Source: Christiangramia oceanisediminis | Lineage (GTDB): Bacteria > Bacteroidota > Bacteroidia > Flavobacteriales > Flavobacteriaceae | Assembly (NCBI RefSeq): GCF_022570735.2 | Contig: NZ_JANCNS010000003.1 | Location: forward strand, 496,001 to 560,000 | Direction of reading: 5' to 3' | Length of the DNA stretch: 64,000 nucleotides | Shown: positions 51,819 to 60,352 of the stretch, piece after piece | Layout of the letters: each line of letters starts with the position of its first letter | How positions within the stretch are numbered: position 1 is the stretch's first letter | Position numbers and translations under genes: made by a program | The notes under the pieces: generated by a model | Told to the model about the DNA's origin: nothing | Seen by the model: the letters and a program-made list of their open reading frames with translations, nothing else | Databases searched by the model: none

Positions 51819-52087
51819 AATAAATTATAAGTTAAAAATAAATATTGTTCAATTAGATCGATTAACTAACGACCCGGTTTTCGGATGCATTATTGAACTC
51901 TTAAAAAAATAAAGTGATGATGAAATAAAAAAGGAAAGAAGGGTAATCTCTTTAACTTATTACTAAAAAATACCTTACCATTAAAAAAATGTGTTCTATC
52001 TTGAACAGGACAAACATACGCCTTTTTTCTTCGCACTTGTATAAAAAGAGAAAATAATTCAATTTTTCTTTTTCCGTGTAAATATGG
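51819..52087 (-). promoter_or_regulatory. long leader and upstream region of the cold-shock gene
   Basis: No reading frame of note. The -7 box TATGTTTG (complement of 52011-52018) fits the consensus, though no TTG lies at -33. The A/T-rich stretch down to the ATG is a plausible thermosensing 5' leader; no specific structure could be assigned. Confidence 0.4.
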
Positions 52088-52400
52088 TTAGCAACTGGTT
52101 TCCCCTATCTCCCTGATCAAAACCTCTTTTAAGGTTTCCTGATCCCCAAAAGTATCGGAATTAAACTTGTTGTTATTGCTGAGAATAATAATGCATTTAT
52201 CCTGATCCATAAATCTAACCATCACCGAGTTTGATCCTAAAATAGCTCAACGCCTTTCCATTAATCTTGGCTGGGATTTTAAAAAAGGATACTTGTAATT
52301 CCAGACTCCATAGCCAGCGTAATTGTATTCTGGATAGGATTTTTCCAATATATTTTTGCTTTCAGAATTCAAAAGTTCGTCACAGATTATCTTTTATACG
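52088..52400 (-). pseudogene. C-terminal remnant of a serine hydrolase (beta-lactamase family)
   Basis: Reading the minus strand into the stop at 52088-52090 gives ...DELLNSESKNILEKSYPEYN, YAGYGVWNYKYPF, then an in-frame TGA at 52248-52250, then AILGSNSVMVRFMDQDKCII, ILSNNNKFNSDTFGDQETLK and EVLIRE. This is the usual end of Bacteroidota serine hydrolases (YGYGxW, then GSN...VRFxDxD, LSNNxxFNPDTFGD). The N-terminal catalytic part (SxxK) is absent. It is a decayed fragment, not an expressed gene. Confidence 0.65.
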
Positions 52401-52545
52401 CTGGATCTTCTTAGTTAGAGCGAGATTTTTCGGGTTTAACTTTAAGGCTTGTCCATAGGCTTTTTGGCCTGAATGGACATTTCTAAACTTTCATAATTCT
52501 GACCCTTGATATCCCAGACCTCCCAGAAACACCCGTTGTTTGAGA
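52380..52545 (-). pseudogene. probable decayed end of a TPR-type gene
   Basis: Up to a TGA at 52380-52382, the minus strand encodes AYGQALKLNPKNLALTKKI and a short basic end, a typical last TPR helix pair. Just upstream another frame gives WDIKGQNYESLEMSI, which looks like the preceding helix, so a frameshift near 52455 separates them. Both pieces are too short to name a family. Confidence 0.45.
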
Positions 52546-52651
52546 TAAATGCTTATTGACTAATATTTTTTAAAATTTATTAAGGTCAATGTTTGGAATT
52601 TAGAGTAAATGTTAGCGCCAAAAAGCCTAGCTAATGCATATTGCTTCAGAA

Positions 52652-54061
52652 TTAAATAATTCCACGGTAATAATCCAAAATCTTGGTTCTGATAAGAAAT
52701 TCATATTTAGCGTTGGCTAAGTTAACTCTTGCGCGATCCAGGTTATTTTTGCTAATGATATATTCCACCATATTAGACACACCATTTTGAAACCTAATTT
52801 CATTGACACGATAAGACTCTTGATAGGCAGTAACCTGGTCCTTCAGAAAAAAATAATCTTTATAAGCGGCCTTCATATCGTTATGCGCCTGTTTAATGGC
52901 CTGGAAATATTCATTCCTGGTGTTTTCTAAAGCCAGCCGGGCATCCTCCTGGCCGATCTTTTTTAATGAAACCTCTCTTTTAGCCTGGAAACCATTTAAA
53001 ATAGGAATATTTACACTTATTCCTGCAACCGAGCTAAGGTTGTTATTCAGCTGATTGAAATAAGGAATTTCCTGTTGAGAAAATTGAGTTTGATTCACCT
53101 GAACTGCATAACTAACACCGTTGATATTGATGAACTGACCGGTTTCTACAACCTGTGAGCCGGTCTCGTTCAAGAGGCTAGCCAGGCTTGAATAATTGGT
53201 ATTCATCTGTGCGAACAGGGAAATTTCAGGAGCAAAAAGCGATCTGGCTACAGATACATCTTCTTCCGCCGCCTGTAATCGTAAACGCTGACCTTCAAAA
53301 ACTTCTAGATTTTCCAGTGATTCCTCATAAACCTCTTCCGCAGAAAGCTGGTAAGGTTTAATTTCAGGCAACACCTGAAATTCTTTTACTTCTATTTCTA
53401 ACCTGGTATTTAATAACTGGGCCAGGTCAAGTTTTGCCTGCTTTAATTGGTTTTCTGCTGCGACAACTGCCGACTGATCATTTGAGAACTGTCCTTGAAT
53501 ATCCGTAAAATCTGCAGGATTACCCGAGCCCTCTTCGGCTAAATGAGCAATCCGGTTCATCTGGTTTTCTGTGGCTTGCAACCTGATATTCGTAAGTTGA
53601 AGGAGATCTTCGCTATTCAGCACCTGGAAATAAGCGAGTGTCACATCCAGAATCAATTGCTGCTTAGCCGCTTCCTTTTCTGCTTCGGCGGCCTTCATTT
53701 TAAAACGATCCCGCCGGATGCTGTTGCGCAGTTCAAACCCATTAAATAGCCGGGCATTTAATCTTAGGCTGGCATTGCTGAAACTGAATTGTTGGTCAAT
53801 CACGTCATTGGTATATGGGTCAATGCTCCTACCTTTGTTCATGGCATAACTATACCCCCCGTTAATCGATGGTAAAACCTGTGACCTGGTCCCCTTGAAA
53901 TTTAATTCTTCGCTTTCAAACTGGAGTTCAGATCGTTGATAAGCGATATTATTATCAATCGCTATCTGGATACATTCTTCCAGAGAAAGCTCTGAATTCG
54001 TCGAATTTTGCGCAGTAAGGGATGTTGTGATGAATAGAAAAAGAATGATGAATTTTTTCAA
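52652..54061 (-). CDS. TolC-family outer-membrane efflux channel
   Basis: A 469-residue exported protein. The signal peptide is residues 1-17 (ending SLTAQ). Two TolC/OEP repeats follow: LSLEECIQIAIDNNIAYQR starts the first helical hairpin, RLFNGFELRNSIRRDRFKMKAAEAE marks the beta/helix turn, and VNIPILNGFQAKREVSLKKIGQEDARL the equivalent turn in the second. It would form a trimeric outer-membrane duct. It is the last gene of a minus-strand cluster with an ATPase and several MacB-like permeases, 10 bp after the ATPase gene. No adaptor protein gene is seen between them. Confidence 0.92.
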   Translation of the reverse strand: MKKFIILFLFITTSLTAQNSTNSELSLEECIQIAIDNNIAYQRSELQFESEELNFKGTRSQVLPSINGGYSYAMNKGRSIDPYTNDVIDQQFSFSNASLRLNARLFNGFELRNSIRRDRFKMKAAEAEKEAAKQQLILDVTLAYFQVLNSEDLLQLTNIRLQATENQMNRIAHLAEEGSGNPADFTDIQGQFSNDQSAVVAAENQLKQAKLDLAQLLNTRLEIEVKEFQVLPEIKPYQLSAEEVYEESLENLEVFEGQRLRLQAAEEDVSVARSLFAPEISLFAQMNTNYSSLASLLNETGSQVVETGQFININGVSYAVQVNQTQFSQQEIPYFNQLNNNLSSVAGISVNIPILNGFQAKREVSLKKIGQEDARLALENTRNEYFQAIKQAHNDMKAAYKDYFFLKDQVTAYQESYRVNEIRFQNGVSNMVEYIISKNNLDRARVNLANAKYEFLIRTKILDYYRGII

Positions 54062-54071
54062 AATTGTAATT

Positions 54072-54737
54072 TTAGGATTTTTGGATACTTCCGTCTAAGA
54101 GATGAATGGTACGTGAACCGTATGTGACGTTACTTTCAGAGTGAGTAGCCTGGATGATGGTAACTCCTTCCTTATTAAGATCATGAAAAAGCTGCATGAT
54201 CTCGTCACTTTGCTTTGAATTGAGATTTCCAGTAGGTTCATCAGCTAAGATCAGTTTTGGTTTAATGATAAGAGCACGAGCAATACCCACAAGTTGTTGT
54301 TGACCACCGCTCAATTGATGTGGAAAAAGATCCTTTTTCCCAACTATATTAAAACGGTCAAGGATATCAGCTACCAAAGCCTTTCGTTCTGAACTTTTTA
54401 CCTTTTTATACAGTAGCGGAGTTTCAATATTTTCATAAACCGTTAGATCGTCCAGCAAGTGATAAGCCTGGAAAATGAAACCGATATTCTGATTGAAAAT
54501 TTCGGTTCTTTTTTTAGCCTTTAGTTCATGTATGGCTTCTTCTTCAAAATAATAGTTACCTTCCTGAAAGTCATCAAGCATTGCGATGACATTTAGCAAG
54601 GTAGATTTCCCGGAACCAGAAGGCCCCATGATAGATAAGAATTCACCTTCCCTTACTTCCAGATTGAGATCATTTAGCAGAAAAATTCTTCTTCCACCAG
54701 AAGAAACCCATTTATAGATATGTTCTAATTTCAGCAT
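54072..54737 (-). CDS. ABC ATPase of the MacB/LolD type
   Basis: A 221-residue cytoplasmic ATPase. Walker A GPSGSGKSTLLN (about 38-49), Q-loop IGFIFQAYHLLDDLTVYENIETPL, signature LSGGQQQLVGIARA, Walker [18 protein letters not shown]-loop QATHSE. The signature reads LSGGQQQ followed by L instead of R, a slight departure. Sequence IFQAYHLLDDLTVYENIETPL is typical of the MacB/LolD clade, which power mechanotransmission rather than substrate passage through the membrane. It lies 3 bp after a permease gene and would serve all four permeases in the cluster. Confidence 0.93.
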   Translation of the reverse strand: MLKLEHIYKWVSSGGRRIFLLNDLNLEVREGEFLSIMGPSGSGKSTLLNVIAMLDDFQEGNYYFEEEAIHELKAKKRTEIFNQNIGFIFQAYHLLDDLTVYENIETPLLYKKVKSSERKALVADILDRFNIVGKKDLFPHQLSGGQQQLVGIARALIIKPKLILADEPTGNLNSKQSDEIMQLFHDLNKEGVTIIQATHSESNVTYGSRTIHLLDGSIQKS

Positions 54738-54740
54738 GAT

Positions 54741-57125
54741 TTATTCGTTCTTTAAAGAGTTTATAGGGTTTGAAATTGCAGCCTTGACCGCCTGAAAACT
54801 TACGGTGACTAGAGCTATTAAAATTGCCGTTGTACCAGCAATGGCAAAAACCTGCCAGCCAATATCAATTCGATAGGCAAATTCCTGAAGCCACCTTCGA
54901 GCCATCCAGTAAGCGAGAGGAAATGCAATTACCAATGCAATCATCACCAACTTGATAAAGTCTTTAGAAAGTAAGCCTGTAATATTGCTCACACTTGCAC
55001 CTAGAACTTTTCGAACGCCAATTTCCTTGGTGCGTTGTTCCGCCATAAAGGCGGCAAGTCCAAATAAGCCAAGACAGGCTATAAAAATGGCGAGTCCGGC
55101 GAAAGTAAGAGCTGCCCTTGCCGTTCTCCTTTCACCCGCATACATTTTTTCCACATGAGCATCTAAAAAAGTATAATCGAAAGCGACGGTAGGAGCGACC
55201 TTCCCAAAGGTTCCTTTAAATTTTTCAAGAGTTTGAGGTAGTTCACTGCTATTAAAACGAACCAGCATATAACGAAGCGGTTCGAAACCATTATTAAACG
55301 CATAAGCACCGATTGGTGATCGCAGGGAAGAAAAATTAAAATCATCCACCACTCCAATCACATAAGCATTCGGTCCTAGATTCGCGATAATATTTTTTCC
55401 AATCGCCTCCTGCGGAGTAATTCCAAGAAAATCTACAGCATTTTTATTCAACAGCACATCTACGATTGAATCGGATTCCTGCTTTTGCCCAGGAAGGTCT
55501 TTTCCTGCTAATAAATTAAGCTGAAGCGTTTCCACGATACCACCCTGTGCCCTATTGGTTTTCAAAGAGATCGATTCATCCGAGTTCATATTTTTATATA
55601 GAGACCTCCCACTAACCGAAATTCCCGGATAGCCCTGAGCCATCGTTACCGAGGAAACTTCCGGGAGATTTTCGAACTGCTTGATCAATGTTTCTTTTTC
55701 AGAATTAGATTTGATGGCCCTAATAGAAATTGCCATCGTATTTTCAGCATTGTAACCCAAATTCTTATTCCGAATAAATTCCAGCTGATTGTAGATTACT
55801 ACGGTAGCAATGATTAATATCACCGAAGCTGAAAATTGTACGATCACCAGCCCCTTTCTTAAAAATGCGGTAAAGCTTTCCCTATCCCTACCCGAACGCA
55901 TCACTTCCATTGGAGAAAACCTGGAAAGATGTAAGGCAGGAAAGGAACCGGCGATCAGGGTTGTAAGGAACCAAATAGCCAGAATAGCTAGAAGAAACCG
56001 GTACGAGAGCATATAGTTCAGGGACAGACTACTGCCTATAATCTTTTCAAAAAAAGGCAGACTCAAAAAAGTAAACAGAAGGGCTACAATGATCGCAAGC
56101 AGCGTTACAAAAGCCGTTTCTGTAAAAAACCTGGCAATAAGAACATTTGATGAGGCCCCTAATGTTTTGTTGATGCCCACATCTTTAGTGCTTTTCTGAG
56201 ATCTTGCTGTTGCGAGATTCATATAATTAATACAGGCGATCAATAAGATCATAACCGCCAGTAGGCTGAAATTTCGAACCTCCTCAATACTTCCCAATTT
56301 GGAGGTATAGGCACTCTTGATATTTGATGAATACAAATGCATATTTTCCAGCGGCTGTAAATTAAGTGTATACCACTGATCTTCTTTTTCAACATTTGCA
56401 TCTACCAGTTTTTGCATTTTTGAAATTACAGCATCAGCCCTCGCATCCTTATTCAGTAAAAAGTAAGTTTCAAAACTGGCATTGCTCCAACTCGGTTCCT
56501 TGTAAAATCCAATCGATTTAAAAGAACCTATTATAGTTCCATCAAGACTGGAATTTGCTGGAAAATCTTCATAAACTCCGGTAATTTCCATTTTACTGTC
56601 ATTATCGATACTTATGGTCTTACCAATTGGATTTATATCGCCAAAATATTTGAGTGAAGTAGATTCAGATATTACTACAGTATTTGGCCTGTCCAGCTGA
56701 TCTTTTGCATTTCCGTATACAAAATCCAGCTGAAAAATTTCAAAAAATTCAGGATCGGCATAGTAAAGCTTCGATTCGGTAAAATTTTCATTATCCACCT
56801 GAATGGAAGCTGTTTTTCCGAAGTCATGATCCCAAAGCCTGGCTGATTTCTGAACTTCCGGAACTCCCTGATCCACCGCTGGTTTTAACGCCGCCGGGAC
56901 TGTAGCCCATATCTCGTTGTTGCGATGTTCATCTGTGTTGAATAGTACCCGGTAGATACGCTCTTTATTGGTATACATTTGATCAAAGCTCCGTTCCTTT
57001 ATTACAAAAAGGAAAAGCAGCATGGTGATGGCCAGACCAATAGACAAGCCCAAGATATTGATGAAAGAAAATGTTTTATCGGTTTTAATTCTCCGCCAGG
57101 ATATTTTGATGAAATTTTTTAACAT
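54741..57125 (-). CDS. MacB/FtsX-like ABC permease 1
   Basis: A 794-residue inner-membrane permease with the duplicated MacB layout common in Bacteroidota: N-terminal helix (FSFINILGLSIGLAITMLLFLFVI), periplasmic MacB-PCD domain (about 45-270), three helices with ARSQKSTKDVGINKTLGASSNVL, then a helix (GLVIVQFSASVILIIATVVI), a second periplasmic domain and a C-terminal FtsX helix set with AEQRTKEIGVRKVLGASVSN. It lacks an ATPase domain and uses the separate one at 54072. Starts MLKNFIKISWRRIKTDKTF. Likely moves a peptide, lipid or lipoprotein through mechanotransmission; substrate unknown. Confidence 0.9.
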   Translation of the reverse strand: MLKNFIKISWRRIKTDKTFSFINILGLSIGLAITMLLFLFVIKERSFDQMYTNKERIYRVLFNTDEHRNNEIWATVPAALKPAVDQGVPEVQKSARLWDHDFGKTASIQVDNENFTESKLYYADPEFFEIFQLDFVYGNAKDQLDRPNTVVISESTSLKYFGDINPIGKTISIDNDSKMEITGVYEDFPANSSLDGTIIGSFKSIGFYKEPSWSNASFETYFLLNKDARADAVISKMQKLVDANVEKEDQWYTLNLQPLENMHLYSSNIKSAYTSKLGSIEEVRNFSLLAVMILLIACINYMNLATARSQKSTKDVGINKTLGASSNVLIARFFTETAFVTLLAIIVALLFTFLSLPFFEKIIGSSLSLNYMLSYRFLLAILAIWFLTTLIAGSFPALHLSRFSPMEVMRSGRDRESFTAFLRKGLVIVQFSASVILIIATVVIYNQLEFIRNKNLGYNAENTMAISIRAIKSNSEKETLIKQFENLPEVSSVTMAQGYPGISVSGRSLYKNMNSDESISLKTNRAQGGIVETLQLNLLAGKDLPGQKQESDSIVDVLLNKNAVDFLGITPQEAIGKNIIANLGPNAYVIGVVDDFNFSSLRSPIGAYAFNNGFEPLRYMLVRFNSSELPQTLEKFKGTFGKVAPTVAFDYTFLDAHVEKMYAGERRTARAALTFAGLAIFIACLGLFGLAAFMAEQRTKEIGVRKVLGASVSNITGLLSKDFIKLVMIALVIAFPLAYWMARRWLQEFAYRIDIGWQVFAIAGTTAILIALVTVSFQAVKAAISNPINSLKNE

Positions 57126-57144
57126 GATGTACTTTTCAGGATGA

Positions 57145-57909
57145 CTAATCTATTTTCTGAATAACTGTTTCTCCTATCTTTAATCCATTTTTGAGTTTCG
57201 CATCGCCTTTATATTCGATACTTGCTTCTCCAAATGCCGTTACCTTCAGTTCTTCTGAAACATTAACCACCACATGGTTACTCCCGTAAGCAGCTATTTT
57301 TGTTTCATTAGATTCCAGATCAAGTGTGTTCACTTCGCTGCTTCCATAGCAGCGATAGCGTTGGAGACCTACTTTTCCGCCTTTAACTTCCAGGTAACTT
57401 TCGCCGTAAAGGGCCACTTTAAATTCTTCTGCTGTAATATTTTCAAAATAAACTTTGGGAGAACCATAAATATCCAGGTTAAAAATTGCTGAAGTTATCG
57501 GGTCTTTAAACTGAATTCGTTCCTCGCTTCGTATTTCCACTTCCTCCAGATCCTTGTAATTCACCGTAATTCGCACTTCGGTACCTTTATAGATCGGCCG
57601 CTTCATCTCATGCCCGTTCACTTCAACTTCCTTTTCTTTTCCTACAATTTTTGCGTCTTCGAGGAAGATATGCAGCTCTTTCCCATCATTTTCAATATTG
57701 ATCTTTTCACGAGCTACCTGAGAATTTTCAATCACCACAGATTCTTCGTGAGCTTGTTTAAAAATAACTTCTATATAAGGGCTGATCGTTACTTCTGAAA
57801 AGCGAGAAAGCTTTACGGTTTCAGACTGTGCATGGCCTAAATTAAAAATGATAAGGCTTAAAATTAAAGCGACCATAAATTTCTCCTGGATTAAAAGTAT
57901 ATTCTTCAT
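57145..57909 (-). CDS. GIN-domain (DUF2807) exported protein
   Basis: A 254-residue periplasmic or surface protein. The signal peptide is about residues 1-27 (FMVALILSLIIFNLGHAQ). The rest is a repetitive beta-helix-like GIN domain: TVKLSRFSEVTISPYIEVIF, then repeated short strands such as LDIYGSPKVYFENI, VALYGESYLEVKGG, RCYGSSEVNTLDL, IAAYGSNHVVVNV and VTAFGEASIEYKGDA, each with the Y/F-G-x-[SN] turn. Domain function is unknown; it is thought to be an adhesive or sensory surface fold. It is enclosed between two permease genes (19 and 9 bp gaps), so it is part of the same operon. Confidence 0.87.
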   Translation of the reverse strand: MKNILLIQEKFMVALILSLIIFNLGHAQSETVKLSRFSEVTISPYIEVIFKQAHEESVVIENSQVAREKINIENDGKELHIFLEDAKIVGKEKEVEVNGHEMKRPIYKGTEVRITVNYKDLEEVEIRSEERIQFKDPITSAIFNLDIYGSPKVYFENITAEEFKVALYGESYLEVKGGKVGLQRYRCYGSSEVNTLDLESNETKIAAYGSNHVVVNVSEELKVTAFGEASIEYKGDAKLKNGLKIGETVIQKID

Positions 57910-57918
57910 AGTGTAGAT

Positions 57919-60330
57919 TTATTCGATTTTGAGACTTTTTACGGGGTTCATGTTTGCCGCTTTAAAACTTTTAATGCCTATGGTTAAAAATGCGGTTCCC
58001 AGGGTGATGGTCGCAGCTAGCAGGAATAACCACCATTTGATTTCAATTCTGAAGGCAAAATCCTGGAGCCATTTATTCATCAGATAATAGCTCAGCGGGA
58101 AAGCGATCAAAAATGAAATTCCTACCAGTTTGATGAAATCTTTGGAAAGCAAGGCCACGATTTGTGATGCTGAAGATCCCAGAACTTTCCTGATCCCGAT
58201 TTCCTTAAAGCGTTGTTGCGCAGTAAAGGTTACCAGTCCGAATAATCCGAGACAGGCAACAATAATGGTAAGAATAGCAAACAGCGTTAGGATAGTTCCC
58301 ATTTTCTGCTCTTTCAAATAAGTATGATTAAAGGAATCATCCAGAATACTGTAATTCAAAGCTTCTTTAGGATTATAACTATTCCAATCTGAATTTAGAA
58401 CCTCAATGATTCCAGACATATCTGCCGTTTTAGACTTGATTATTATACCCCCATGAGGATTCATTTTCAGAATTAAAGGATCGATTTCCTTATGTAGGGA
58501 TTTCCAGTTAAAATCCTTAATAATGCCAATTACATGAAGGTCTTGCAGACCTTCATGGGTATCACGCTGAAATGTCTTACCAATAGCACTTTGTCCAAAT
58601 CCAAGTGCCTCGGCAGCTTTTTCATTGATGATCACATTATTGCTTTCATTTCCGTAATCTTTTGAAAAATTACGCCCCGCCAGCAATTCCATACCCATGG
58701 TTGGGATATAATTTTCATCAACATTGTAGAAATACATGCGGCGCAAAAACTCTCCTTTAAGAAAAATTCCACCAGCTTCATTGTAGCTTTCTCCGGCAGG
58801 CACATAAGCGGAATGAGTTAAATTCTCGACTCGTGGATTATTTTTGATCTCCTGTATAAAATTATCCTCATTATTTTCAAGTAAGTAGGTATTATGAACT
58901 ACGAGCAGTTGGTCTTTTTCGTAACCCAGGTCTTTATTTTGAATATAACTCATCTGCTCCTTCACCACGAGTGTGGCGAGTATAAGTCCTGCGGAAATAA
59001 CAAATTGAAAAACTACCAGGCCGCTGCGAATACCGGAATTCTTTCCGCTCCCGGAAAATTTGGATTTCAACGCATGTAGCGGATTAAAGGAAGAAAGGTA
59101 AAACGCCGGATACCCGCCAGCCAGGACCGTGATCAAAAAGATCAATCCAATTAAGCATAAAACATAAACAGGTTTAAGAAGAGAATAAAATTCAATGTTT
59201 TTTCCTGCCAATTGATTAAAGCCCGGCAATGATATTGCAAAGATCACTATGGCCAGAACTGAAGCCAGTAGAGCTGAAATGAATGCCTCGGCCAAAAACT
59301 GGTAGATGAGCTGCTTTTTATTCGAACCTAGTACCTTTCGAATTCCCACTTCTTTTGATCGCTTTGAAGCAGAAGCAGTGGCAAGATTCATAAAATTGAT
59401 GCAGGCTATGACCAGCATAAAAATGGCCACGATACTAAAAATGTAAATGTATTTAATATCTCCGCCCTGTTCCAGAGTGGTGGCATCAGAAAAATCAGAA
59501 TGCAGGTGAATATCGGTCAAGGGTTGAAGAAAAAGTCCTAGGTCATTATCTTTCTGGAATTCTTCATAAGACATCCCAATTGCGTCGATCATCTGTGGCC
59601 CCATGTATTTCCTGGTGATTGCCGGTAATTTTGCTTCCACTTCGGCTATATCAGCATCTTCCTTTAGAACCAGATAAGTGAAAAAATCAGACTGCATCCA
59701 GGTAGTTTTTTTCGCATTGACATAGCCCAGAGTGGACGCCAGGATATCGAAGTGAAAATGAGAATTTTCAGGAATATCTTGCATTACCGCAGTAACTGTA
59801 TAACTTTCATCCCGATTAGTCACCCTGATCACTTTTCCCACCGGGTCAGCACTGCCAAAGATATTTTTGGCCAGGGTTTCAGAGATTACCACCGTATTAG
59901 GTTTATCAAGTGGAGTTCCTTGATCTCCATTGATAATAGGCAAGGTAAACACCTGGAAAAAATTTGGATCTACATATCCCAGGTTACTTTGGCCGTAATA
60001 AGTGCCATTATATTCTAACCTGTTATTGTGAGATTTGGCCAGCCTGGTTGCATCGGTTACTTCCGGAATGTCATTCTCCAGGGTTTGAGCAACAGGTGCC
60101 ATAACTACAGCCTCATTCATTTCCTCACCATTGATATTAGCCCTGAAAACAACTCGAGCGATCCGGTCTGCCTTTTTGTTAAATCGATCATAGCTCAGTT
60201 CGCTGGAAACATATAACATGATCATTATAACTGAGGCGATTCCCAGGGCCAGACCTATAATATTGACCATAAAAGTGCCTCTGTTCTTTATGATATTTCG
60301 CCAACCGGTTTTTAAATAGTTACTGATCAT
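57919..60330 (-). CDS. MacB/FtsX-like ABC permease 2
   Basis: An 803-residue paralog with the same duplicated layout. N-terminus NYLKTGWRNIIKNRGTFMVN, helix IIGLALGIASVIMIMLYVSSEL, MacB-type periplasmic domain, then ASASKRSKEVGIRKVLGSNKK in the first FtsX unit and AQQRFKEIGIRKVLGSSASQ in the second. The ending AANMNPVKSLKIE is shared in form by the other permeases (NPVKSLR/KxE). It is most similar in plan to the permease at 60353. No ATPase domain. Confidence 0.9.
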   Translation of the reverse strand: MISNYLKTGWRNIIKNRGTFMVNIIGLALGIASVIMIMLYVSSELSYDRFNKKADRIARVVFRANINGEEMNEAVVMAPVAQTLENDIPEVTDATRLAKSHNNRLEYNGTYYGQSNLGYVDPNFFQVFTLPIINGDQGTPLDKPNTVVISETLAKNIFGSADPVGKVIRVTNRDESYTVTAVMQDIPENSHFHFDILASTLGYVNAKKTTWMQSDFFTYLVLKEDADIAEVEAKLPAITRKYMGPQMIDAIGMSYEEFQKDNDLGLFLQPLTDIHLHSDFSDATTLEQGGDIKYIYIFSIVAIFMLVIACINFMNLATASASKRSKEVGIRKVLGSNKKQLIYQFLAEAFISALLASVLAIVIFAISLPGFNQLAGKNIEFYSLLKPVYVLCLIGLIFLITVLAGGYPAFYLSSFNPLHALKSKFSGSGKNSGIRSGLVVFQFVISAGLILATLVVKEQMSYIQNKDLGYEKDQLLVVHNTYLLENNEDNFIQEIKNNPRVENLTHSAYVPAGESYNEAGGIFLKGEFLRRMYFYNVDENYIPTMGMELLAGRNFSKDYGNESNNVIINEKAAEALGFGQSAIGKTFQRDTHEGLQDLHVIGIIKDFNWKSLHKEIDPLILKMNPHGGIIIKSKTADMSGIIEVLNSDWNSYNPKEALNYSILDDSFNHTYLKEQKMGTILTLFAILTIIVACLGLFGLVTFTAQQRFKEIGIRKVLGSSASQIVALLSKDFIKLVGISFLIAFPLSYYLMNKWLQDFAFRIEIKWWLFLLAATITLGTAFLTIGIKSFKAANMNPVKSLKIE

Positions 60331-60352
60331 GATGATTGATTTTTGATGAATT

